Shown here: positions 8,227 through 16,042 of the stretch, in pieces
Numbering within the stretch: position 1 is the first letter of the stretch
How the letters are laid out: each line of letters opens with the position of its first letter
NCBI GenBank assembly: GCA_011045925.1
Contig: DSBS01000044.1
Span: 1-39,601, forward strand
From: Candidatus Woesearchaeota archaeon
Lineage (GTDB): Archaea > Nanobdellota > Nanobdellia > Woesearchaeales > JASKKU01
Direction of reading: 5' to 3'
DNA: 39,601 nt
The notes under the pieces: model-generated
Database searches by the model: none
Told to the model about the DNA's origin: nothing
What the model saw: only the letters and a program-made list of their open reading frames with translations
Program-made: the position numbers and the translations under genes

Positions 8227-9163
8227 TAGCAGAGTTTCTCATAAAAATCCAGCCGAGAATCCTGCTAAGCTTAATTGGATCATGCCTTAATATCTGTTTT
8301 TCGTTAATCAGGTCTGCCATAATGTATCGCGTGTCCTTTTTAACAGCCTTTAATGCATTCTTTTTCTCCAGCCTGTAGTTTTCAAGCAGATGCAAAGAAG
8401 GCTTTTTTGAGTTAATCAGGACTATATCCGGCTTAACAAATTTTTCTACTTCATCCAGAATCGCCTCAACAGTTTCATTTTCCATTTCTCCGGGCTCTGT
8501 CATAATATTAGATACAAGAATCTTTTTCGCCCTAGAGCTTTTTACTGAGGATGCAATTTCCGGCACAAGAAGGTTAGATATTAAGCTTGAGTAAAGGCTC
8601 CCCGGGCCAAGGATTAAAAAATCAGAGTCCCTGATTGCCCTTATTGCATCAGGGTTAGGAAAAATCTGGTCTACTTCTTCAATGAAGAATCTTTTCGCAC
8701 CTTGCTTTGAGCCTAAAAGAAAACTTCTTATCTCAGTTTCACCCTTAATGACCTTTCCATTGCCAAGCTCTGCACAAAGAGTTGTGCTGCTGTATGTAAC
8801 TGGAATTACTTTGTGCTCCTTTATTCCGAGAATGCTGTGGGCTTTTTCAAGAGCTTCATCAAAAGAGCCATAAATCTGGGCCAGGCCGGTAAGTATAAGG
8901 TTTCCAAGGCTGTGGTTGTCCAGCTTCTCGTCAAACCTATGCCCAAAAACCTTAGTCCATGCTTCTGTCTCCTCGGATAAAGCTACAAGACAGTTTCTAA
9001 CATCCCCTGGAGGCACAATTCCATACAAGGTCCTAAGAATTCCCGTGCTGCCCCCATTATCAGAAACATTTACAATTGCATTTATCCTTACATCAGGAAT
9101 TCTTTTCAACGCAAGAAGAAGATGAAATGAGCCCGTGCCTCCCCCGATAGAAGTTACAATCAT
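8210..9163 (-). CDS. YvcK/UPF0052-family protein (gluconeogenesis-factor-like)
   Basis: A Rossmann-like nucleotide-binding protein of 317 residues. Motifs: N-terminal SIGGGTGSFHLL, VSDNGGSTGILR, PPGDVRNCL, NHSLGNLIL, LGPGSLYSSLISNLLV and NIMTEPGE. These fit the YvcK branch, which in bacteria binds UDP-sugars and affects gluconeogenesis and cell shape, better than the related CofD branch (F420 synthesis). Its role in an archaeon without a bacterial peptidoglycan pathway is unclear. Probably leaderless: a TATA element is centred 26-27 nt before its ATG. Confidence 0.85.
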   Translation of the reverse strand: MIVTSIGGGTGSFHLLLALKRIPDVRINAIVNVSDNGGSTGILRTLYGIVPPGDVRNCLVALSEETEAWTKVFGHRFDEKLDNHSLGNLILTGLAQIYGSFDEALEKAHSILGIKEHKVIPVTYSSTTLCAELGNGKVIKGETEIRSFLLGSKQGAKRFFIEEVDQIFPNPDAIRAIRDSDFLILGPGSLYSSLISNLLVPEIASSVKSSRAKKILVSNIMTEPGEMENETVEAILDEVEKFVKPDIVLINSKKPSLHLLENYRLEKKNALKAVKKDTRYIMADLINEKQILRHDPIKLSRILGWIFMRNSAIMKDS

Positions 9164-9184
9164 CCTAAAAAGTATGCAGAAATA

Positions 9185-9195
9185 ATATTTAAAGC
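9185..9195 (-). promoter_or_regulatory. TATA element of the YvcK-like gene
   Basis: Minus-strand GCTTTAAATAT, centred about 26.5 nt before the ATG at 9163, predicts a leaderless transcript. Confidence 0.5.
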
Positions 9196-9246
9196 TTTTT
9201 GAAGGCAGCAGGTTGCCTGAAAAGTGTTTTTAAATTGCTCACAAAG

Positions 9247-9256
9247 ATTTAAAAAT
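9247..9256 (+). promoter_or_regulatory. TATA element of the membrane wHTH gene
   Basis: ATTTAAAAAT is centred about 32 nt before the ATG at 9283, predicting a very short leader that holds AGG at 9276-9278. Confidence 0.5.
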
Positions 9257-9282
9257 ACTGCTAAACTTTCCAGGGCAGGAAA

Positions 9283-10359
9283 ATGAAAAAGGTTGTCTTT
9301 TTGATTATTTTGGCACTCATGGCATATAATGCCTATGGTTACTCAATAAGGTTTGAGCTTAGAGATTACTCTACCTCTGAGCCAATCTTAGAGGGCTCTG
9401 TAGACATTGTTGCTTATCAGGATGATAAAAAGGAAACTTTCTCGTTTTTACTTAACAACTCAAGCCAGGTTGAGCTTAACCTTAGTAAAGCCGGTGCCTG
9501 GAATTTTGAGATTATGATTGACCAAGTTGGAACTCCGGGGAATGATTATTTTGTCAGGCATTATTCTGAGATTGAAGAGAGAATAACAAGCCAGAGAATC
9601 TTTTTATTCAGGGTTGGCTCAGTCAGGGGAAGAGTCGAAGACATAAACAAGAACCTGGTAAGTGATGCGCTTGTAAGGATTGAGTGCGAGGAAAACAGGT
9701 TCATCAAGATAAGCCTTAACACAGACTTTTTCGGTACATTTGAGGCTGAAAACATCCCGGCCGGAAGCTGTGTTGCCTACGCATCTTTCCAGGATGCAAT
9801 TGGAATTGAAGAGTTTAGCTTAACAAAGGGAGAAATAAAAAGCATCGTTGTAAAACTCGACAGAAAGGTTATGTCAACAAAGATTATGATAAGAAGATTC
9901 GCTATATGGGGATTAATCAGCCTGGGCGGCCTGAGCGTGCTGCTTTTTGTGATGATTCGGGCTAAAAAAAGCCATGCAGGAAAGAAAGCAAGTAAAGAAA
10001 GCCACGAAAAAGGCCAGAAAAAAACGGAAAATAACAACTTGGACAGAGGGCACACGCTTATTGAGATAGACCACAGCTTTGACGATGAGACCCATCCCGA
10101 CAATAATAAAAATGAGGAAAAGAAGATTGTACCATCAAAACTAAAGCAGGTAATGGAGACGCTAAAAGAGAATGAAAAGCAAGTTGTCCAGTACTTTATA
10201 AGCAACAACATGGAAGCTAAGCTTTCAAAGGTTCGATTTACTCTTAAAATACCCAAGACTACCTTTTTTAGGATAATCAAATCGCTTAAAGACAAGAAAA
10301 TACTTATTGAAGATTCTGAAAACCCTAGAAAAGCAAGAATAAGCAGGGATTTGCTTTGA
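9283..10359 (+). CDS. Membrane-tethered winged-helix regulator with extracytoplasmic domain
   Basis: A 358-residue protein not assigned to a named family. Order of parts: signal peptide (1-19, ending AYG); an outside region (20-203) with beta-rich segments, the second (about 111-195, VGSVRGRVEDINKNLVSDALVRIEC) resembling carboxypeptidase-regulatory/Ig-like folds; one membrane helix (about 206-226); a charged cytosolic linker rich in Lys, Glu, Asn and Asp (227-284); and a C-terminal winged helix (about 285-358, ENEKQVVQYFISNN...KTTFFRIIKSLKDKKILI) of MarR-like type. The topology suggests a one-component sensor that reads an outside signal and binds DNA at the membrane. The Lit-like gene follows after 28 nt and may be a target or partner. 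Domain order is clear; ligand and targets are unknown. Confidence 0.75.
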   Translation: MKKVVFLIILALMAYNAYGYSIRFELRDYSTSEPILEGSVDIVAYQDDKKETFSFLLNNSSQVELNLSKAGAWNFEIMIDQVGTPGNDYFVRHYSEIEERITSQRIFLFRVGSVRGRVEDINKNLVSDALVRIECEENRFIKISLNTDFFGTFEAENIPAGSCVAYASFQDAIGIEEFSLTKGEIKSIVVKLDRKVMSTKIMIRRFAIWGLISLGGLSVLLFVMIRAKKSHAGKKASKESHEKGQKKTENNNLDRGHTLIEIDHSFDDETHPDNNKNEEKKIVPSKLKQVMETLKENEKQVVQYFISNNMEAKLSKVRFTLKIPKTTFFRIIKSLKDKKILIEDSENPRKARISRDLL

Positions 10360-10387
10360 TGAATTATTAAGGAACTTTTTCAACTCT

Positions 10388-11107
10388 TTGGAACAACCTA
10401 AAACGCTTAAAAATCTTTTGGGACAATTAAGAGAACATAAGAACGCACTGTTCCAGGAAAGGCTTATAAAGGTGGTAGCACATAATAGGATAAAACACAG
10501 ACGCGCAGAATTTGTGTTTTGTCTTTTTATTTTTCTTTTTTTTTTAATGCTTGTTTCAAGCCTTGCAATAATAGCAATAAACTGCTCTTTTGTCGAGGAT
10601 TCATATAGGCTTGCCAACCCTGGAATAAGCGAGAGGTTTGCTGAGGACATAACCTTGTTTCTAAGGGGAGAAAAAGAAAGAATCCATTACCTGGACCAGA
10701 AAGAAATAGAGCACCTATATGATGTAAGAGAGGTTATGAGAGTAATTATTCCTGTTGCATCGGTTATTCTTCTGCTTTCTTCTCTATCAATTGTCCTTCT
10801 TGTAGAGAAGGGTTTTTTAGGTAAGAAGGGCATAACCCAGGGGTTTTTAATTGCATGCCTATTGCTGGCAGTTTTTTTAGCTGCAGTGATGGTTTCCTTC
10901 ACCTGTTCTTTTGAGCTTTTCCATGTTATTCTTTTTCCTGAGGGAAATTATACATTTCCTTATTATTCTATGCTGATTATAAGTCTGCCCGAAAGCTTCT
11001 TTATAAATTTCTTTTTGGTGTCTGCAGGGCTTGCTGTGCTTGTAAATGCTTTCATTATGCTTCTGCTTCTGGAATTACATAAAAGAAAAAATAGCAAAAA
11101 CCCCTAG
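10388..11107 (+). CDS. Lit/DUF1461-like integral membrane protein
   Basis: About 239 residues with four predicted membrane helices (about 42-65, 118-140, 150-172, 205-229). The loop NPGISERFAEDITLFLRG, then KEIEHLYDVREVM (His109) and FELFHVILFPEGNYTF (His179), fits the TIGR01906/DUF1461 family, whose bacterial member Lit moves an acyl chain within lipoproteins. The start is uncertain: the earliest in-frame start is TTG 10388, preceded by AAGGA at a long spacing; GTG 10514, just before the first membrane helix, is an alternative, with a TATA-like CTTATAAAG at 10464-10472. It follows the wHTH sensor gene and its stop overlaps the EndoQ stop within CTAG (11104-11107). The substrate in an organism expected to have ether lipids is unknown. 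Confidence 0.68.
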   Translation: MEQPKTLKNLLGQLREHKNALFQERLIKVVAHNRIKHRRAEFVFCLFIFLFFLMLVSSLAIIAINCSFVEDSYRLANPGISERFAEDITLFLRGEKERIHYLDQKEIEHLYDVREVMRVIIPVASVILLLSSLSIVLLVEKGFLGKKGITQGFLIACLLLAVFLAAVMVSFTCSFELFHVILFPEGNYTFPYYSMLIISLPESFFINFFLVSAGLAVLVNAFIMLLLLELHKRKNSKNP

Positions 11108-12384
11108 CTTTGCTTAAGAAAGTCCTTTAGGTTTTTGAAAGAGGTATTTGGCCCTGGCTTCTCTGCGACATGCTGTTGCTTCTGTTGCGAAGAGGATAAA
11201 TAAGGCTTAATCATGGCTTTTCCATAAACCCCGTCATACCCTGGTGAAACCTGAATCTTTCCCTCCCTGTTCTGAATAATAACCTCTGCAAGCTCTTTTG
11301 CTACAACCCTGCACAAATCATCAAAAGGCGTGTTTAGGAGAACATTGAATTCATTTCCAAAAGCAGCTATTAAAGCATTATAAGTCTCCCAGGTTTTCTT
11401 TGAGCCAGGGGCAGTTCCGTTTAGTGCTGAGATAATTTCTGATAAAGGAATCAGGTGCCTGAAAGAGCCCGATTGCTTAGGCTCAGCCCTGTCTGCAAGA
11501 GTGTTTACCCTGCTTAGCACACCTATGGTCAGCGGCCTCCGGCACTTCGGGCAGAGTTTATTGAATTTTAGGGCTTCATTTGGCTCCAGGCTCACTTCGC
11601 AGTTCCTGTGTCCATCAAAATGGTACTTTCCATAAGCCGGGTCAACCTCTATTGTTCCCATGAAGCCTTCTTTTTCCCTTATTGAATTAATCAGGGATTT
11701 GTAGTCCATTTTTATGTCAAGAATGTTGGCTTCCCTTCCCAGCCGCCAGGGCCAGAAGCTATGAGAGTCTGAATTGGATACAAGGTTAAGCCTGTCTAAA
11801 GATGAAAGAAGCCTGTTCATTGCAGGATTTGAAGAAAGCCCTGTCTCTAGAGCATAAATTTTTTTGTGCTTATCACCGCAGCACTCTTCTAAGGAGTCAA
11901 AACCGCTTTTCGAGCCGAATATCCCAAACCACGGAGTCCATGCATGGGCCGGGATTACCTCATTTAAATTGTCTATCTCTTTTACCTTTTCTATAAATTC
12001 CGGAGCAGCAATCCCAAGGGTTGGCCTTCCGTCTGAAGCAAGAGAGCCATGCTTTGATAACGCCTCGTTTACCTGCAATGCTGTGTCTATATCTTTTGAG
12101 AGCAGGACAAAATGCACCTTCCTGGCTTTATTGTCCTGCGAATAAGCCAGGGAAACCTCTGACTGAAGCACAAAGCTAAAATCCTTTTCAGTCTTAAGAA
12201 AGCCTGTCCCATCCTCAGAAAGGCTCTGGCGAATTTCCCTAAGCCATTCAGGGTGTGTAAAATCCCCTGTTGCAAGAAGGCCCAGGCCTTTAACCCTCGC
12301 CCATTTCTCAAGATTTGGAATAGTAATAGCAGAAGAAGTAGCCCTTGAGAACCTTGAGTGTATGTGAAGATCTGCAAAGATCAT
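11104..12384 (-). CDS. endoQ: Endonuclease Q (PHP-family DNA repair nuclease)
   Basis: Cleaves DNA 5' of deaminated bases (hypoxanthine, uracil, xanthine) and abasic sites. 426 residues. PHP-domain metal ligands are visible: DLHIHS (His7, His9), TGDFTHP (Asp41, His44), SEVS (Glu76), IPAHAWTPWFG (His147), ALETGLSS (Glu180) and SNSDSHS (Asp206, His208). A zinc-binding segment follows (GHRNC near 258-262 and CPKC 278-281), then a C-terminal helical part and a Gln-rich tail. This matches EndoQ of Thermococcales and related proteins. Its ATG overlaps the TFB stop (ATGA), so it is co-transcribed with tfb. No Shine-Dalgarno is visible, so translation coupling is likely. Confidence 0.88.
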   Translation of the reverse strand: MIFADLHIHSRFSRATSSAITIPNLEKWARVKGLGLLATGDFTHPEWLREIRQSLSEDGTGFLKTEKDFSFVLQSEVSLAYSQDNKARKVHFVLLSKDIDTALQVNEALSKHGSLASDGRPTLGIAAPEFIEKVKEIDNLNEVIPAHAWTPWFGIFGSKSGFDSLEECCGDKHKKIYALETGLSSNPAMNRLLSSLDRLNLVSNSDSHSFWPWRLGREANILDIKMDYKSLINSIREKEGFMGTIEVDPAYGKYHFDGHRNCEVSLEPNEALKFNKLCPKCRRPLTIGVLSRVNTLADRAEPKQSGSFRHLIPLSEIISALNGTAPGSKKTWETYNALIAAFGNEFNVLLNTPFDDLCRVVAKELAEVIIQNREGKIQVSPGYDGVYGKAMIKPYLSSSQQKQQHVAEKPGPNTSFKNLKDFLKQS

Positions 12385-13331
12385 ATATCATCATCTAGGT
12401 CTCTTTTCTTTCTTCTCTTGCCCTTTATTTTCTTAATCTCGTTCTCAAGGTTAAGCTCTTTTAGAAGCTCCTTATACCTGTTTCTGATTGTAACCTCAGT
12501 AACCCCGGCAACATCTGCAACCTCTCTTTGCGTCCTTTTCTCCCCATTAAGAAGGGCAGCTACATAAAGTGCGGCAGCAGCTATGCCGGTTGGGCCCCTG
12601 CCAGAAGTCAGCTCCTTTTTCTGTGCCAAGTCAAGCAAGTCAACAGACTTGGTTTGGGTTTCAGGCGAAAGCTTCAAAGAAGATGAAAACCTTGACAGGT
12701 AATCCATAGGGTTTGAGGGAAGAATCCTTATATTAAGCTCCCTGGTAATAAACCTGTAAGTCCTGCCAATCTCTTTTTTGTCAATCCCGCTTGCCTCGCT
12801 AAGCTCATCCAGCGTTCTCGGGATTTCATGCGCCCTGCAGGCTGCGTATAATGCGCCCGCAACTACAGACTCCATGCTCCTGCCTCTTACCAGGCCTCTT
12901 TGCACGGCTAATGTATAAATTCTGGCTGCTTCCTCCTGTACAGATTCCGGCAGGTTAAGGAAAGAGGTTATCCTCTTCAGCTCAGCAAGAGCCAGCTTAA
13001 GGTTTCTCTCTATAGCTGTGGTAATCCTCTTCTGCCATCTCCTGAGCCTGATAAACTTATTCTTGGACTTGCCCTCAAGCCTGCTTAAGTCTGCTGTAGA
13101 GCCAATTGCAGTGCCAAGCCCCTGGTCGTACTGTGAATAAGACATAGGGGCTCCGGTCCTCCTCTTTGACACATCATCAGAGTCCTCAAAATCCCTCCAG
13201 TCCTTGCCGTGGTCTATAAGCTTGTCCTCTATAACAAGCCCGCAGTCTTTGCAGATAATCTCTCCCTTGTCTTTATTGAAAAAAAGGTTTATGCTCCCGC
13301 ATTCAGGGCATCTTTTTATGAATTTGTTCAT
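12381..13331 (-). CDS. tfb: Transcription initiation factor B (TFB)
   Basis: Archaeal TFIIB homolog that bridges TBP-bound promoter DNA and RNA polymerase. 316 residues: zinc ribbon (Cys8, Cys11, Cys27, Cys30); B-reader/linker with DWRDFED and RRTGAPMSYSQYDQGLGTAIG; and two cyclin repeats, the second ending in the helix-turn-helix TQREVADVAGVTEVTIRNRY that reads the BRE. Start 13331 is chosen because the family begins directly before the zinc ribbon and GGTGA lies just upstream. A longer reading from 13409 would cover the divergent promoter region. EndoQ follows with a 4-nt overlap. Confidence 0.96.
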   Translation of the reverse strand: MNKFIKRCPECGSINLFFNKDKGEIICKDCGLVIEDKLIDHGKDWRDFEDSDDVSKRRTGAPMSYSQYDQGLGTAIGSTADLSRLEGKSKNKFIRLRRWQKRITTAIERNLKLALAELKRITSFLNLPESVQEEAARIYTLAVQRGLVRGRSMESVVAGALYAACRAHEIPRTLDELSEASGIDKKEIGRTYRFITRELNIRILPSNPMDYLSRFSSSLKLSPETQTKSVDLLDLAQKKELTSGRGPTGIAAAALYVAALLNGEKRTQREVADVAGVTEVTIRNRYKELLKELNLENEIKKIKGKRRKKRDLDDDI

Positions 13332-13364
13332 TTTTATCACCAACGCGCTGGATAAATGAAAAGT

Positions 13365-13372
13365 TTTATAAA
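13365..13372 (-). promoter_or_regulatory. TATA element of tfb-endoQ
   Basis: TTTATAAA (read as TTTATAAAA on the minus strand) is centred about 37 nt before ATG 13331, predicting a leader of about 11 nt carrying GGTGA. Confidence 0.55.
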
Positions 13373-13388
13373 TTGTAATTAAGCAAGA

Positions 13389-13396
13389 TTTATAAA
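13389..13396 (+). promoter_or_regulatory. TATA element of the first pilin-like gene
   Basis: TTTATAAA is centred 28-29 nt before ATG 13421, so the transcript should be leaderless or nearly so. It lies 24 bp from the divergent tfb TATA. Confidence 0.6.
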
Positions 13397-13420
13397 CTTT
13401 TCCATACAAAGGGTATAAGA

Positions 13421-13969
13421 ATGAGAAAAAGCCAGTTTTCTATGGAAACCCTAATGGTCGCAGGATGGGTTTTTGTCGTGGTTATGGGCGTTTTTTCTGT
13501 TGCCGCTGCCTTCGGGGTTTTTGACCTTGAAAACTTTAAGCAGCCCTACTGCAAGATTTACAGTACATTTGATTGTGAGGACTTCGGCTTAGATCAGAAT
13601 AATAATCTGCAAATTGCCCTGAAAACAGACTCATTAGTCAATATATCTATCTTAAGGGTCAAGGTCGAAACAACAAGAGGCAGTGATTTAGATACCATCG
13701 GCCCCAATGAATATAGACCTCCAGATTGCAAAACAAAGGAGGGAGGGAGTTGTCAGACAAAAAAAGTAAGGAAGGGTTATCCTCGTCAAGAATACCCAAT
13801 CCTGGCCGCAGGAACTCCTATTCAGATAGAAGTACCAAACCCTTCAGGTAATAAAAGGTTTTCCGGGGATATTATTATTGAGTATGTGTTTGTTTCCGGC
13901 ACAGGAGATATTAATGCAAATGAAGTGGGTCGCATAAGAACCGCAAGAGGCCAGATACTGGTTTCGTGA
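13421..13969 (+). CDS. Type IV pilin-like protein, class III signal
   Basis: 182-residue predicted surface-filament subunit. The N-terminus MRKSQFSMETLMVAGW fits a class III signal cleaved before Gln: QFSME has the Gln+1/Glu+5 pattern, with Ser instead of Gly at -1, followed by a hydrophobic helix. The first part of the mature domain (YCKIYSTFDCEDFGLD with two Cys) matches the next gene (KCEIYSSFKCLSFALD), so the two are paralogs. The middle holds another Cys pair (DCKTKEGGSC). It probably needs a prepilin peptidase not seen here and may be assembled by the ATPase/TadC-type operon at 32672-38438. Filament type cannot be told. Confidence 0.75.
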   Translation: MRKSQFSMETLMVAGWVFVVVMGVFSVAAAFGVFDLENFKQPYCKIYSTFDCEDFGLDQNNNLQIALKTDSLVNISILRVKVETTRGSDLDTIGPNEYRPPDCKTKEGGSCQTKKVRKGYPRQEYPILAAGTPIQIEVPNPSGNKRFSGDIIIEYVFVSGTGDINANEVGRIRTARGQILVS

Positions 13970-14022
13970 AAACAAAAAAGATTAAATAGTTAAATGCAAA
14001 AAAGGATTAACAAAGAATCAGG

Positions 14023-14484
14023 ATGAAAAACCCAGCAAGAGCCCAGGCAGCCATGGAGTTTATGATTACCTATGGCTGGATCCTGTTTATCGGAGTTGCA
14101 ATCATTGCAGTAATTGCTACCTTTACCAACCTGGATGCACTTGCCTTTAGGGCGCAGAAATGCGAAATATACTCAAGCTTTAAATGCCTTTCATTTGCAT
14201 TAGATTCAAATGGAGAATTGCAGGTAATCGTAGGAAACAGCGCACAGGATGAGCTAACCATTACAAGCGCTAGCTTAATTTTAGATTCAGGGACTGTGAC
14301 AGCAGGTTCAGGTTCTATTCCTTCAACATCATTAAAAAGAGGCACTGGAGCAAATTCGCGCGGAACTATAACATTCAACAATGTAGGCAGGAAAGTTGAC
14401 GGCAAGATTGAGATAACTTACTATTTTGGGAATGCGGATGCTTCAACACATACAGCAGTTGGCTACATATATACAAGAAGATAA
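14023..14484 (+). CDS. Type IV pilin-like protein, class III signal (paralog)
   Basis: 153 residues. The N-terminus RAQAAMEFMITYGWILFIG is the class III signal common in DPANN and related archaea (cleavage expected before QAAME), followed by a hydrophobic assembly helix and a short beta-rich domain with two cysteines (CEIYSSFKC), sequence-related to the gene before. It is 53 bp downstream of that gene, with its own candidate TATA (GATTAAATAG, 13980-13989). A T7 run at 14496-14502 after the stop may end the transcript. Confidence 0.8.
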   Translation: MKNPARAQAAMEFMITYGWILFIGVAIIAVIATFTNLDALAFRAQKCEIYSSFKCLSFALDSNGELQVIVGNSAQDELTITSASLILDSGTVTAGSGSIPSTSLKRGTGANSRGTITFNNVGRKVDGKIEITYYFGNADASTHTAVGYIYTRR

Positions 14485-14495
14485 AGCTCTTGTTC

Positions 14496-14502
14496 TTTTT
14501 TT
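14496..14502 (+). terminator. T7 run after the pilin-like gene
   Basis: Seven consecutive T residues lie 12 nt after the second pilin-like stop and 13 nt before the RIO kinase ATG. This is a plausible U-tract terminator that would separate pilin expression from kinase expression. Confidence 0.4.
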
Positions 14503-14515
14503 CTGGGAATGAAAG

Positions 14516-15220
14516 ATGGGAAGCAGGAAAGAAGCATTTAAGACCAGGGAGAATGTTTTCGACAGGTTTACAATAGCCAACATCATGAAAATCTGCCACC
14601 AGCTGGGCATTCCCGAAGACAAGCTAATGCCTATCTCTATCGGCAAGGAAGCTAACCTCTTCAAAGCCTCATCGCCAGAAAGGGATTATGCAATAAAAAT
14701 ATACCGCTTAGAAACATGCGACTTCAACAGGATGCAAGATTACCTTAAAGGAGATTACCGGTTTAAAAGCCTGAAAAACAAAAGGCAGGTTATATTCGCC
14801 TGGGCTAAAAGAGAATTCATTAACCTCAGGGCTGCAAGCTCTTCGGGAATTGCCTGCCCTCTGCCCTACTTAAGCAAATTCAACATAATAGTGATGCAGT
14901 TTATAGGAAAGGAATGGCCCAGCCCAAAGCTTAAGGATGCCCTGCTCAAAAGCAAGAAAGCCAAGCTTGAGATGCTGCAGAAAACCTGCCGGCAGGTAAA
15001 CATGCTGAAGAAGATAAACCTTGTACATGGCGACCTGTCTGAATACAATATATTGGTAAAAGAGCAGGAGCCCTGCCTGATTGACTTCTCACACTCTTCT
15101 CCTGCAGACTCTGCCCTTGGAAGGGAACTCTGCCAAAGAGACAGAGAAAATATAATGCGGTTCTTTAAAGGAATTGGGCTGGAAGAAGATAAAATACAAA
15201 AAGAAATATCGAAAGCCTGA
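14516..15220 (+). CDS. rio1: RIO-family (RIO1-type) serine kinase/ATPase
   Basis: Atypical kinase involved in small-subunit ribosome maturation in archaea and eukaryotes. 234 residues. Visible: the P-loop-like SIGKEANLF (residues 41-49), catalytic lysine in AIKIYR (Lys61), WAKREFINL (about 96-104), the catalytic loop LVHGDLSEYNIL (Asp173, Asn178) and the metal-binding LIDF (Asp190), followed by SHSSP where RIO1 proteins have a SQS-type sequence. All key residues are kept. A TATA-like CATATATAC (about 14466-14474) could drive it separately from the pilins. Confidence 0.9.
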   Translation: MGSRKEAFKTRENVFDRFTIANIMKICHQLGIPEDKLMPISIGKEANLFKASSPERDYAIKIYRLETCDFNRMQDYLKGDYRFKSLKNKRQVIFAWAKREFINLRAASSSGIACPLPYLSKFNIIVMQFIGKEWPSPKLKDALLKSKKAKLEMLQKTCRQVNMLKKINLVHGDLSEYNILVKEQEPCLIDFSHSSPADSALGRELCQRDRENIMRFFKGIGLEEDKIQKEISKA

Positions 15221-15226
15221 AGCCCA

Positions 15227-16042
15227 TCAGACCAGCGGAGCCTGCCCGCCGTACAAAGCCTTAAACTTGGAATTTGAAAACTCCAGCGTGTACATGTTAA
15301 GGTCGCAGTTTGTTGCCCTCATCTTGATTACCTGCAAAGACCTTATTACCTTCCTGTACTGCTCAGTCCTCTCAAGGTAGATAATGCCATCAGAAAGGTA
15401 ATCCTCAACCCCGTACTCGCTGTACCTTGACTTGTCCAGTGGCATTTCTGAAATCAGGAATGAAGTAACCTTCTGCTCCCTGAAAGACTCAAAAATATGG
15501 AAAAGCTCAGCCCTGGGGTTTTCAAACCTGCTAAGAATGTATAGCGCTGACAACGAATCCAGGGTAAATATGTCAAGCTTTGACTGCGTCTTAAACTTCC
15601 GGATAAGGTTTTTAATAACATTAATCCAGTCACCCTGCTCCCCAATCTTTGTATCCTTTACCTCTCTTCTCAGCGCTCCAAGGTCAACCACAACAAGATT
15701 GCCTTTTTTTGAAGAGTTAACCTCGCGGATTTTTTCATCAACCCTTGACACATCAGAGACAATAACAGTATTTATCTTAGACATGTCAAAATCCAAGTTT
15801 ACTGCATGGTTGACAAGAGACCAGAAAGACTGCTCCAAAGAGATGTAAAGGCAGGTTTTGCCCTCTAGCAAAGTGTTGTAAAACATCGTGCTGAATGCAA
15901 ACGAAGACTTCATAGAGCCTGATGTGCCTGCAAGCAGGATAACGCTCCCTTCAGGAATGCCCCCCTGCATAACCTCATCAAAGCCCTCAACATAAGTCTT
16001 AATTCTTGAGATTTCGTTTTTATTTATATTCGGCTGAGTCAT
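15227..16042 (-). CDS. KaiC/RecA-superfamily ATPase (single domain)
   Basis: 271 residues with one KaiC-type RecA fold: GFDEVMQGGIPEGSVILL, Walker A GTSGSMKS (39-46), YISLEQS (Glu70, where KaiC has a Glu-Glu pair; here Glu-Gln), Walker B ending at Asp162 in FTLDSLSAL, and a C-terminal strand region (YLSDGIIYLER...RSLQVIKMRATNC). It is an archaeal KaiC-like signalling or regulatory ATPase rather than RadA, since it lacks the RadA N-terminal and DNA-binding motifs. It overlaps the upstream propeller gene by 4 nt (ATGA), so both are made together. It converges with rio1 (6 bp between stops). The partner or client is unknown. Confidence 0.87.
   Translation of the reverse strand: MTQPNINKNEISRIKTYVEGFDEVMQGGIPEGSVILLAGTSGSMKSSFAFSTMFYNTLLEGKTCLYISLEQSFWSLVNHAVNLDFDMSKINTVIVSDVSRVDEKIREVNSSKKGNLVVVDLGALRREVKDTKIGEQGDWINVIKNLIRKFKTQSKLDIFTLDSLSALYILSRFENPRAELFHIFESFREQKVTSFLISEMPLDKSRYSEYGVEDYLSDGIIYLERTEQYRKVIRSLQVIKMRATNCDLNMYTLEFSNSKFKALYGGQAPLV

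Noticed and set aside
9777..10295. Open frame of 172 codons antisense to the wHTH gene
   Set aside because: Low-complexity Ser/Phe/Leu content and no recognisable domain; the sense strand has a clear multi-domain protein.
13332..13409. 26-residue N-terminal extension of TFB
   Set aside because: It covers the TATA elements of the divergent promoter, and the family begins just before the zinc ribbon.
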